A stretch of DNA of 64,000 nucleotides, from assembly GCA_001563305.1 (NCBI GenBank), contig CP013703.1, forward strand, positions 682,001-746,000. Reading direction: 5' to 3'. A program made the position numbers and the translations under genes. The notes beneath the pieces are model-generated. The model was given only the letters and a program-made list of their open reading frames with translations, had not been told where the DNA came from and did no database searches. The stretch is from a methanogenic archaeon mixed culture ISO4-G1 (GTDB lineage Archaea > Thermoplasmatota > Thermoplasmata > Methanomassiliicoccales > Methanomethylophilaceae). This document shows, piece by piece, positions 45,505 to 53,934 of the stretch (within the stretch, counting starts at the first letter, position 1; each line of letters starts with the position of its first letter).

Positions 45505-46971
45505 ATGTCGGAAATCAAGTGTCCTCACTGTGGAAAAGTCTTCCAAATCGACGAAGATGACTACGCCAAAATTGCCAATCAGGTCCGTGATGCGGAATTC
45601 ACCAAGGAGATGGAGTATCGTGTGCAGCATTACGAGAAGGAGAAGGAGGATGCCATCTCGATTACCAAGGCGGAGGTGGAGAGAGAGCACACCGAACTCC
45701 TAAACAAAACCAAGGAGCAATTGACCAATGAGATCACCTCCAAAGATAAGGAGATCGCCGAATTGAGGGCAAGGATCGAGAAGTTCGAGATGGAGAAATC
45801 CATTGCGGTTAAAACTGCGGAGGAGAGCAAGGACAATACTATTTCTGAAAAAGAGTCGGAGATCACAGCACTCAAGGCCAAGATCGACAAATTCGAGATC
45901 GAGAAGCAACTGGCCGTAAAGTCAGCCGAAGAGGCCAAGGACAATACCATCAGCCAAAAGGATGCAGAGATCGCGGATCTCAGGGCCAAGCAGTCGAATT
46001 GGGACACAGAGAAGCAGCTGGCACTCTCAAATGCGGAGAAGCAAAAGATCGAGGAGATCAACTCCAAGGACAAGGAGATTGCAGATCTCAAAGCCGAGAT
46101 GAAGCAGGCCGAGATTACCAGCAAATCAGAGCAGGAGAGCATCATCAAGCAGTATGAGGCTCAGCTCAAGATGAAAGACGAGCAGGTGGAGCAATACAGA
46201 GATTTCAAGGCGAAACTTAGCACCAAGATGATCGGGGAATCGCTCGAGGTCTTCTGCATGAACGAGTTCAACAAACTCCGTCCAACCGGTTTCCAGAGCG
46301 CATATTTCGAGAAGGACAACGAGATCTCAGGGTCCGGATCCAAAGGCGATTTCATCTTCAGGGACTACGAGGACGGAGTAGAGTATGTCAGCATAATGTT
46401 CGAGATGAAGAACGAGGCAGATCAAACCGCGTCCAAGCATAAGAACGAGGATTTCTTCAAAGAACTGGATAAGGACCGTAACGAGAAGAACTGCGAGTAT
46501 GCAGTGTTGGTATCCATGCTGGAGCCTGAAAACGAATATTATAACACTGGCATCATCGATCTGTCATACAAGTATCCGAAGATGTATATCATCAGGCCGC
46601 AGTTCTTCATACCTATCATCACTCTCATCAGGAATGCGTCCAGGAACTCTTTGGATTACAAGAAGGAGCTCATGGATATTAGGAATCAGAACATCGACAT
46701 TACTCATTTCGAGGAGAACATGACCGCCTTCAAGGACGGATTCGAGAGGAACTTCCGTCTGGCCAGCGATAAGTTCAACACGGCGATAGAAGAGATCGAT
46801 AAGACCATCAACCATCTGCAGAAGGTTAGGGATAACCTGGTGGGATCCCAGAATAATCTCAGGCTCGCTAACGAGAAAGCTCAGGATCTCACAATCAAGA
46901 AGCTTACTAAAAACAATCCCACGATGGCCAAGAAGTTCGAGGAGCTGAAAAAGGATCAGGATGAATCCTGA
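45505..46971 (+). CDS. DUF2130-type coiled-coil protein
   Basis: A 488-residue protein with three parts. A zinc-knuckle N-terminus ([13 protein letters not shown]) precedes about 200 residues of heptad-rich coiled coil with near-repeats such as [20 protein letters not shown] and [14 protein letters not shown]. From about 225 the C-terminal globular domain matches the DUF2130 type: [38 protein letters not shown] and [10 protein letters not shown]. The G-D-F ... E-M-K spacing resembles a PD-(D/E)XK nuclease core, which I infer rather than know. The function is unknown. It is expressed from the divergent promoter region shared with the Sel1 gene. Stop TGA. Confidence 0.85.
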   Translation: MSEIKCPHCGKVFQIDEDDYAKIANQVRDAEFTKEMEYRVQHYEKEKEDAISITKAEVEREHTELLNKTKEQLTNEITSKDKEIAELRARIEKFEMEKSIAVKTAEESKDNTISEKESEITALKAKIDKFEIEKQLAVKSAEEAKDNTISQKDAEIADLRAKQSNWDTEKQLALSNAEKQKIEEINSKDKEIADLKAEMKQAEITSKSEQESIIKQYEAQLKMKDEQVEQYRDFKAKLSTKMIGESLEVFCMNEFNKLRPTGFQSAYFEKDNEISGSGSKGDFIFRDYEDGVEYVSIMFEMKNEADQTASKHKNEDFFKELDKDRNEKNCEYAVLVSMLEPENEYYNTGIIDLSYKYPKMYIIRPQFFIPIITLIRNASRNSLDYKKELMDIRNQNIDITHFEENMTAFKDGFERNFRLASDKFNTAIEEIDKTINHLQKVRDNLVGSQNNLRLANEKAQDLTIKKLTKNNPTMAKKFEELKKDQDES

Positions 46972-47027
46972 CGACAGTGGTAACACAAATTCGAACGATA
47001 ATGGCGTAAATAATTGATATCTGGTAC

Positions 47028-47849
47028 ATGAGTAGTATCCGGATAATGCATGTGTCGGAAAGTTGTAGTTTCGACCAGTCTTTGGAGAGAACAATCATGG
47101 TAGAATCGTCATCTAAAGAATATGATGCCCCTTGCAATCTTTCAAAATATATTGTTCCATTCGCATTCATAAAGATGGATGCGTTTATCGGCGTAGGCGA
47201 GAACGATCAAGGACAACGTTGTTTTGTCATCTCCGACAGATTCATACATAAACCGGATCTGATATGGGACCTTATCACCGAGGCCATGACCACGAAGAGG
47301 GTTCCCCTATCCGTTCACTATTGGCTCTATGAATCTGGATATTACCAATGCCATATCGATGAGTACCTGCGGGTATGCGGGATTTATTCGTGCTCAACAA
47401 AGTATCGCAATCGTGACATCATGGCATCGGTCAGAAGGCTCATGGATTTGGATCTCATTACAGAATCGGATATTGAATCTCTAACATTCACATGGAGCTT
47501 GTACCCGATACAGGATTATTGGGGCTTCTATAGACCTGATTTGAGCCTGATTGTCATCAATCCGATTCTTTCAACCAGCGAACTTTCGTTACGGTGTTTT
47601 GATGAAATCGTATATCATGAAATTCTCCACCATATTCAACATAGTTCTAGTACAAGTTCTCTCGAACATGATCAATAGTTCATGGATTGCGAAAAAAGAT
47701 ATCCAGCATTCCAGAAGGCTCTTGATGAGCAATGTTTCTGGTGGATGAAACATGGGAAAGCGTTCAAGAACCCCATTGACGACAACGATCTTACGTACAG
47801 TAAGCTCCCGATGTTAGACTACGTTTACAATTACAATGGCGCACTGTGA
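47028..47849 (+). CDS. SprT-like zinc metallopeptidase with an in-frame TAG
   Basis: One 273-codon frame with TAG at 47676-47678 (codon 217). Upstream lies the zinc motif HEILH (His197-His201) in DEIVYHEILHHIQ, then EHDQ. Immediately after the TAG comes FMDCEKRYPAFQKALDEQ. SprT/YgjP-like archaeal peptidases have H-x3-F ... E-x2-[FY]-P about 13-20 residues after HExxH, supplying the third zinc ligand. Here His214, X217 and Phe218 reproduce it across the TAG. The C-terminal part (CFWWMKHGKAF) ends at TGA. Without decoding of the TAG this motif is lost. The N-terminal 130 residues are unassigned. It converges on the coiled-coil gene two bases beyond its stop. Confidence 0.7.
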
Positions 47850-47851
47850 AT

Positions 47852-48703
47852 TCAGAAGAATATTATGAGCGTCTTTCCGTTGAGCTGTGCCTCGAAAGTA
47901 CGACTTTCGTAGTTTAGATAATCGCCGATAGCGGGAAGATCGATAACGTTGTCGATACATACTGCCTTCCCCTCAATATCAGGGGTGAATGTGATGTACT
48001 CGCCGCTTCTGGCCAGCTTGACAGCGTATCTCTTCTCCGTGAATAGGTCGCTCTTGAATGATGTGGGGGAATCCCAAACGATAGTGCCTGCTGTTTCAGG
48101 CTCGCCCTTGACATGCGATTCTAATTCCTTCTCGAGGTCGGATATTTTTCCTTTGAGTTCCTCGATTTCTGAATCCTTATCTTCAATCTGTTCGTGTAGT
48201 TTTCCGTTCTCACTCTTTTCCGTTTCAAGCGATGCAGTTACTGATTCGAGTTTCTTGTTAAGTTTCTTGATCTCACTGTCATCCTTCTCAACGACTTTTT
48301 CGACGGGCCTCTTCTTCAGATTATCCTTGAGAGTTTTGATCTCCGTCTGGGACCGCTCAAGTTCCTTTTTCTTTTCCTCAATCGTCTTATTCTGCTGATT
48401 GATTTGTTTTTTCAGGGCATCTTCGCTCTTTTGGAGTTTGCTGTTCTCCTTACGGAGTTCAGCATTTTCGTTCTTGAACTTGTCCTTATCTTTTACGGCC
48501 TTGTCCAGCTTCTTTTTGTAGTCCTTCTCCATGTTGTCGTATTTCAGTTTGGACACGGTCTCGTTGTCCTTGGACGTGAAAACCGCGTGAGCCTGTTGCT
48601 CTTGTCTGGCTTTTTCATACATTTCGTATGCTTCGGGGACAACATTAAAGCTAGGAGGCTTCTGTGAATCTTCAGACTTTTTGGACTTCTTCGGCTTGGC
48701 CAT
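47852..48703 (-). CDS. Long coiled-coil protein with a C-terminal globular domain
   Basis: A 283-residue protein from the ATG at 48703; a longer frame opens at 48754 but looks non-coding. After a Lys/Ser-rich start (MAKPKKSKKSEDSQKPP), residues about 50-205 form a charged coiled coil (ENAELRKENSKLQKSEDALK). The last 70 residues are globular: KRYAVKLARSGEYITFTP, EGKAVCIDNVIDLPAIGDYL and a hydrophobic end GKTLIIFF. That domain resembles the C-terminus of the protein at 49329-50339. The gene is divergent from the NYN-domain operon, 66 bases apart. Possibly a structural or scaffold partner of those genes. Stop TGA. Confidence 0.7.
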   Translation of the reverse strand: MAKPKKSKKSEDSQKPPSFNVVPEAYEMYEKARQEQQAHAVFTSKDNETVSKLKYDNMEKDYKKKLDKAVKDKDKFKNENAELRKENSKLQKSEDALKKQINQQNKTIEEKKKELERSQTEIKTLKDNLKKRPVEKVVEKDDSEIKKLNKKLESVTASLETEKSENGKLHEQIEDKDSEIEELKGKISDLEKELESHVKGEPETAGTIVWDSPTSFKSDLFTEKRYAVKLARSGEYITFTPDIEGKAVCIDNVIDLPAIGDYLNYESRTFEAQLNGKTLIIFF

Positions 48704-48769
48704 GAGAACGGAGAATGAATCGACACACAAAGTAATAATTCTATTGAAACGCATCTAGGAGTCGTTAAT

Positions 48770-49336
48770 ATGTCCCTTTACTCCGACCACACATATAGCC
48801 GCGTCATGGTCTTCATCGATTACAGGAACATCGCCGAGGCCAACAAAGAGATGCAGGAATATGCAGAGATAGACTTTCTCAGACTGACCAAGATCCTTGT
48901 GGGAAAGAGGGATCTTATGGGCGCCTACATCTTCGACGCTCTGAGGAAGGTGGATCCAGACAAGGATCCCACCGCCCGTATCCACGATAAGCTGAGATAC
49001 GACGGGTTCAGGGTCATAGCCAGGCAGTCAGTCAAGGTCAATCCGATGGGGCAGGAGGAGCAGAAGGAGGTCGATGTCTCGCTGGCATGCGAGATGCTGG
49101 AGCACGCTTTGCTAAACCATTTCGACGTCGCCATCGTCGTTTCCGGGGACAGGGATTTCGTGCCTGCGATGAAGAAGGTGCAGGCAGCCGGTAAGAGGGT
49201 GGAGGTCGCATCCTTCGAAGGTTCCCTCGACGACGAGAGCAAGAAGATTGCAGATATCTATCACAGGCTGGAGGATATCCCATTCATGTCAATGGCCCCT
49301 CTGACCATCGATACGGATGTGAGCGAGTATGAGTGA
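48770..49336 (+). CDS. NYN (LabA-like PIN) domain ribonuclease
   Basis: A 188-residue protein of the NYN/LabA family, PIN-fold metal-dependent ribonucleases. The first Asp is in RVMVFIDYRNIAEA, the middle acidic pair in KEVDVSLACEMLEHAL, and the third in VAIVVSGDRDFVPAMKKV, all at expected places. Residues after 165 are a short tail. Its stop overlaps the start of the next gene by eight bases, so the two are translationally coupled. RNA cleavage is expected, in defence or RNA turnover. Stop TGA. Confidence 0.88.
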   Translation: MSLYSDHTYSRVMVFIDYRNIAEANKEMQEYAEIDFLRLTKILVGKRDLMGAYIFDALRKVDPDKDPTARIHDKLRYDGFRVIARQSVKVNPMGQEEQKEVDVSLACEMLEHALLNHFDVAIVVSGDRDFVPAMKKVQAAGKRVEVASFEGSLDDESKKIADIYHRLEDIPFMSMAPLTIDTDVSEYE

Positions 49337-50339
49337 GGAACGCTTCAATCTGACAGAGGACTACGATCAGCTGTCCGAAAGGTTCGGGATAGACAAGGAG
49401 GCGTATCCGGAGTCCGCGTTCGAGAACGACATGAAACGCTACGTCATACTTCAGTTCAAACCCAATCCGAAGAAAGAGGGTCTCATCGCCTACTACCAGA
49501 GGAAGATCACTTTCCTCGATTGGAACTACAGTGGAGAACCGATAGAGTCAGGCGACCATGTCCTCTGTACAATAAAAGAGGATTTAGATTACAATGTCGC
49601 CACCCCGGTGATGAAGATCACTCCATCCATATTGCTGGGTATAAGCAACGAGATGCGCGAAGCCATCATTAACGCCCTATGGGATAAGAACAAGAAGGAT
49701 TACGTCGGGCAGTTCGAGCAGCGCTACAAGAATGAGACTTATGAACAGGCCAAGGCGGATGCTGAGGCAGAAAATAAGGCCAAGTTGGACGAGCTCAACG
49801 ATCAGATAGAGTCCCTGAAACGCAAGTTGGCAGCGGCGAATTTCGCCATGGATCAGGCATCATTCGATGCAGATTCCCAGAAAAATGAATCTGAAGACAT
49901 CGAGTTGTCGTCCGAACCGGTCAAGGATAGGCCTGAGAAGGTTGCTCCCGAAAGCGCTGTCATATCGTTGAGCAGCAGGAAATCCGAAACAGAAAGGCCT
50001 ATTCGTTATGAAACAGGCAACCGCGTATACGAATCATATTCCCCAAGGGTACAGGAGATGTTTTTCAGCTATCCGCATTTCAAGAATCCGATAGTGAAGC
50101 GCGTGGGGCCCAGGGCTATTTATAGCGAATCATTCGAGGATGGGAGATATTTCGTCCATGTCAGTCCGAACAAGAAGCTTATGCTGATAAGGAAACATGA
50201 TGAGGGAGAGGTGTTCTGTGTCAACCATCAGGTGATGATACAGGATTTGGAGAGGCTCTACCCGTTCTTGGAAGAGAAGGACCTCAAGGCCGAGAGATCA
50301 GGGAAGTACGATGGAATCTTAGTCCATCTGGACCTTTGA
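49329..50339 (+). CDS. Hypothetical partner of the NYN protein
   Basis: A 336-residue protein with no recognised family. The first 125 residues are globular (MKRYVILQFKPNPKK, IAYYQRKITFLDWNYSG). A short coiled coil (LDELNDQIESLKRKLAAANF) and a low-complexity Ser/Glu linker follow. The last 75 residues (GRYFVHVSPNKKLMLIRK, EGEVFCVNHQVMIQDLERL) resemble the C-terminal domain of the divergent coiled-coil protein at 47852-48703. It overlaps the NYN gene by eight bases. It may tether or regulate the NYN nuclease. It ends the accessory region; GC-rich core genes resume about 80 bases later. Stop TGA. Confidence 0.7.
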   Translation: MSEERFNLTEDYDQLSERFGIDKEAYPESAFENDMKRYVILQFKPNPKKEGLIAYYQRKITFLDWNYSGEPIESGDHVLCTIKEDLDYNVATPVMKITPSILLGISNEMREAIINALWDKNKKDYVGQFEQRYKNETYEQAKADAEAENKAKLDELNDQIESLKRKLAAANFAMDQASFDADSQKNESEDIELSSEPVKDRPEKVAPESAVISLSSRKSETERPIRYETGNRVYESYSPRVQEMFFSYPHFKNPIVKRVGPRAIYSESFEDGRYFVHVSPNKKLMLIRKHDEGEVFCVNHQVMIQDLERLYPFLEEKDLKAERSGKYDGILVHLDL

Positions 50340-50420
50340 TGTGGCACATTCGGAATACTGGCGAGTTCCACTTTCGGTCTACCCCCTGTTTCATTCATAT
50401 ACTTCACGTTAGATTGAACG

Positions 50421-51605
50421 ATGATGAGAGGGGCATTCAGATTCATCCACTGTGCGGATCTGCACTTGGGAGCACGTTTCAAAGGTTTAGACATCAAGGA
50501 CCGGAATCTTGCCGAGAGGCTGAGGGACTCGGTCATGGAGTCCTTCGAGCGTATCGTGGACAGGGCGATCGGGGAGAAGGTCGAAGCCCTGGTGATCTCC
50601 GGGGACCTGTACGACGACGGCAACGAACTTCCCTCGACAAGGCTGTGGTTCTCAGAACAGTTGTCAAGATTGGATATCCCCGTTTTCATCTGCAGGGGCA
50701 ACCACGATTCGTCCACATCGTGGGATGACTGCATAAACTATCCTCCGAACGTACATGAGTTCGGCACCGAACCGGAGCGCATCGGCATCACCGAGGACGT
50801 CGAGATCCTAGGCTGCAGCTATTCGACGCAGCACGAGACCAGGAATCTGGCGAAGCTGATGGACGGCGACCCCTCCAAGTTCACGATCGCGTGCATCCAC
50901 TGCGACATCGACACCGTCTCGGAAGGCTATCCGTACGCACCGTGCAGCCTCTCCGACACGGTCGGGAGGTCGGTGGACTACTGGGCCCTGGGGCACATAC
51001 ACAAGAGGAATATGGTATCGACATCGCCCCACGTCGTCTACCCGGGCAACATCCAGGGGCGCAGCTTCAAGGAGACCGGTGAGAAAGGCGCGTATCTCGT
51101 CACCGTGGAATCGGGAAGGGTAGCGTCATGCGAGTTCTTCGCCACGCAGAGGTACGTATGGAATGATCTAACCGTAGATATCACCGGGAAGGACCTCTCG
51201 GCTGTCACGCAGGGCATGAGGCAGGACATCGGGCCGAAGAGCATCTGCAGGCTGACGTTCGTCGGCCAGGGGCCGCTGGATACGATGCTGAGAAAGGATC
51301 ACGACAACGTGTCCAAGGCGATATCGTCGTCCACCGGGTGCATCGTATCGGACATCGTTGTGCATACGATCCCTGAGATCGACATCGAGGCCCGCTCCAA
51401 GGCCAACGACATGGGTTCCGCGATCATAATGAGCGGAAGGCACCTCTCCGAGAAATCCAAGGAAGAGATCCTGAAGATCCTCTTCGAGAATAAACAGATG
51501 CTGCCGTTCCGTGATGAGATCATGAGGATGTCCGAAGAGGACGTCAGGGCGTTGGTGGACGATGCGGTGAAATGCACCCTGGCCAGGATGGAGGCGATGA
51601 GATGA
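50421..51605 (+). CDS. SbcD/YhaO-like DNA exonuclease, metallophosphoesterase
   Basis: A 394-residue calcineurin-like phosphoesterase of the SbcD/Mre11/YhaO group. Metal-binding motifs run in order: HCADLHLGARF (10-20), LVISGDLYDDGN, CRGNHDSSTSW, ACIHCDID and WALGHIHKRN. The C-terminal third is the capping/dimer region. ATG-ATG at 50421 leaves a choice of one residue. It overlaps the following SMC-like ATPase gene (ATGA), as in sbcDC and yhaON operons. The pair is expected to process DNA ends or hairpins in repair. YhaO/YhaN is the closer match because the ATPase is short. Confidence 0.92.
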   Translation: MMRGAFRFIHCADLHLGARFKGLDIKDRNLAERLRDSVMESFERIVDRAIGEKVEALVISGDLYDDGNELPSTRLWFSEQLSRLDIPVFICRGNHDSSTSWDDCINYPPNVHEFGTEPERIGITEDVEILGCSYSTQHETRNLAKLMDGDPSKFTIACIHCDIDTVSEGYPYAPCSLSDTVGRSVDYWALGHIHKRNMVSTSPHVVYPGNIQGRSFKETGEKGAYLVTVESGRVASCEFFATQRYVWNDLTVDITGKDLSAVTQGMRQDIGPKSICRLTFVGQGPLDTMLRKDHDNVSKAISSSTGCIVSDIVVHTIPEIDIEARSKANDMGSAIIMSGRHLSEKSKEEILKILFENKQMLPFRDEIMRMSEEDVRALVDDAVKCTLARMEAMR

Positions 51606-53674
51606 GGATAAAGTCCGTACGCATCGACTCCTTCGGGAGGCTCAGGGACAGGGAGATCGCATTGGGCCCGAAACTCAACGTGTTCTACGGTCTCAACGAG
51701 TCCGGGAAGACCAGCACCATGGAGTTCATCCGTAAGACGTTCGTAGCGCCCAAGGGCAACAAGCAGTATCCGGAGCCGGCCAAGACGGATTCCGGGAGGA
51801 TCGTCTACGAAGAGGACGGCGAGACCAAGGAGATCAGGCTGGAGTACAAGGACAGGAAGGGGGACATCCCGAGATGCCTGGAAGGCATGGACCAGGGACT
51901 GTACCGTTCGGTCTTCGCCATGAACCAGTCGGATCTGGACGACGAGGCCGCCGTCTCAGGGGATGAGATCAGGTCCAAGTTCCTCACGATCCCGGGCGGC
52001 GAGAATATGCCGGAAGTTATCCAGCAGATCGAGGATGATTCGGATTCCCTCATCGGGAAGAGGTCCAATTCCCCGTCGAGGCTCAACGATCTCAACAGAT
52101 CCATCAAGTCCACCGAAGAGGGGATCGCATTGCTCAGAAGGGATGCGGAGCAGTACACAGAGGTCACCGGCCGGATATCCGAACTGGAATCGAGGCTGGC
52201 CGAACTCAGGAACGGCAATTCGGGTGTGGACGAGAACAACGCACTCTGCAGAAGGGTGGAGACCATCAGGACCACCTACGAGAAGTGCATTCAGGCCAGG
52301 AAGGACCTGGAGCAGCTGAAGGGAAGGAGGGTCCCCTCCGATTCCGATTCTCAAAGATATTCGGAATTGAAGGCCGAAGCGAAGAGCCGTTCCGAGACGT
52401 TCAGCCATCTGGAATCCCAGGCCGATACCCTGAGGTCCGGACTACTCGAGTGTGGAGAGGATGCGGTGCGTTACAACAAAGGATCGATCTCCGCTCTGGT
52501 GGCCCAGAGGGAGGAGTACGAGCGCAGGAGGTCGGCACCCGTCCAGGCTGTCAAAAAGAGATCGAGCGCCCCCATGTTGGCTATCGTTCCTCTCATAGCG
52601 ATCGTTCCCGTAATCCTGATCGAGATGGACATCATGGTGAAGGCCGCTATATGCGCTGCCCTGGCCGTCGCATCGGTCGCCATCTTCATGTTCACCAGGA
52701 ACAGGCAGGTGCCCAACGATAATACTGATCCGGAATGGGTGGCAAGATACGAGCACAGCGTCTCTTCCATGGCGGCACAGCTTCACCTTTCCAGTACATC
52801 TGTCATAGGAAATCTGGCAAGGATGTCCGATATGCTCGAGACCCTGTCGCAGTTGGATGCGGTAAGACCAGGATTGGATGCAGCCAGATCCGAGATGCTC
52901 GCTTCGAAGAACGCCCTCCTAAATTTCCTCATGCCGTATGGCGGGGAGGAAGGCTACGCCGAAGCGAAGAGGGTTTCCACTTTGATCGGTAATCTGAATG
53001 GCAAGATGCACACACTTGAAGATGCGGTGAGGGCATCCGGTTTCGACCCCGAACAGCCCCTTCCGGAAGTCCAGTTGATCCCTGTGGACAACAGGGAACA
53101 GATGGAGCTCAGCAAACAGATCGGTACCCTGAACGAGAGGAAGACCGCAATCCTCGACACCTCCAAACTGGATGCCGAGATCGATAAGTTGTATTCTCTG
53201 AGGGCCGAGAGGGACAGGGTGCTGAGGAAGGGCGCCGTCGCGATGCTGGAATCATATATCGTGGAGGAGGCCTGCACCGAACTCTACGGGAACGTGCATC
53301 CCGCAGTCCTTTCAACAGCGGACAGGTATCTGGACATGATGACGTCGGGCACATGCAGGTTCGATGCGGACCCCAGGAACAAGGACCTCACCGTGATATC
53401 CAACGGCGAGGTTAAGAACGCAAAAAAGTGGAGTTCCGGACTTCGCGCGCAGATTCTTCTCTCGCTGAAGCTGGCGGTGGCGAAGGAGATGGGCTCGGGA
53501 GAGATTCCGGTCATACTGGATGATGTGCTCCTGCCCTTCGATTCTGTCCGTAAGGAAGGTGCGTTCAGGGCGCTGTCGCAGCTGTCCGAGGACATGCAGG
53601 TGCTGCTGTTCACCTGCGACGACGACATCCTAGAACTGGCCGAGAAGGAGGACTGTAACCTCATCCAAATGTGA
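51602..53674 (+). CDS. YhaN/SbcC-like SMC-type ATPase
   Basis: A 690-residue ATPase partner of the preceding nuclease. Walker A FYGLNESGKTS is at 28-38. A coiled-coil arm follows, then a hydrophobic hairpin around 320-360 (LAIVPLIAIVPVILIE, AAICAALAVASVAIFMF) that looks like two membrane helices, as in YhaN proteins. A second coiled coil leads to the signature-like KKWSSGLRAQILLSLKLAVA and Walker B IPVILDDVLLPFDS. The length is well below SbcC (about 1,000), supporting the YhaN type. The ATG at 51602 is chosen for its four-base overlap with the nuclease stop. A membrane-associated end-processing complex is inferred. Stop TGA. Confidence 0.9.
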   Translation: MRIKSVRIDSFGRLRDREIALGPKLNVFYGLNESGKTSTMEFIRKTFVAPKGNKQYPEPAKTDSGRIVYEEDGETKEIRLEYKDRKGDIPRCLEGMDQGLYRSVFAMNQSDLDDEAAVSGDEIRSKFLTIPGGENMPEVIQQIEDDSDSLIGKRSNSPSRLNDLNRSIKSTEEGIALLRRDAEQYTEVTGRISELESRLAELRNGNSGVDENNALCRRVETIRTTYEKCIQARKDLEQLKGRRVPSDSDSQRYSELKAEAKSRSETFSHLESQADTLRSGLLECGEDAVRYNKGSISALVAQREEYERRRSAPVQAVKKRSSAPMLAIVPLIAIVPVILIEMDIMVKAAICAALAVASVAIFMFTRNRQVPNDNTDPEWVARYEHSVSSMAAQLHLSSTSVIGNLARMSDMLETLSQLDAVRPGLDAARSEMLASKNALLNFLMPYGGEEGYAEAKRVSTLIGNLNGKMHTLEDAVRASGFDPEQPLPEVQLIPVDNREQMELSKQIGTLNERKTAILDTSKLDAEIDKLYSLRAERDRVLRKGAVAMLESYIVEEACTELYGNVHPAVLSTADRYLDMMTSGTCRFDADPRNKDLTVISNGEVKNAKKWSSGLRAQILLSLKLAVAKEMGSGEIPVILDDVLLPFDSVRKEGAFRALSQLSEDMQVLLFTCDDDILELAEKEDCNLIQM

Positions 53675-53689
53675 TCCAATAACATCTTC

Positions 53690-53697
53690 TTTATATA
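53690..53697 (+). promoter_or_regulatory. TATA box upstream of dnaG
   Basis: TTTATATA with flanking purines lies about 240 bases before the dnaG ATG. Transcription would start near 53720, leaving an untranslated leader of about 210 bases. The leader contains a 54-codon in-frame extension that I judge non-coding. Confidence 0.5.
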
Positions 53698-53934
53698 GAG
53701 GATTTAAAATGTAGTCACAGGGAGAATACTTTCCCTGTTCACAATCAAATCACAATCACGATCACTCGTCCTATGACGAAATCAGATGGGAAAAATCCGG
53801 GCAACGGAGCGACCGACCTGGAAATTGGATATCACGACCTCACCGGTCTCACCGAGGCTATAGCGAGTAGGTACCGAAGGTATATGCGGAACAGGGATCG
53901 AAGGATTCTCCCCTCAACCCCATGGAGGGTACCA

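Noticed and set aside
53773-53934. In-frame 54-residue N-terminal extension of DnaG
   Set aside because: A strong GGAGGG ribosome site precedes the internal ATG at 53935, the family begins there, and the extension has no coding character.
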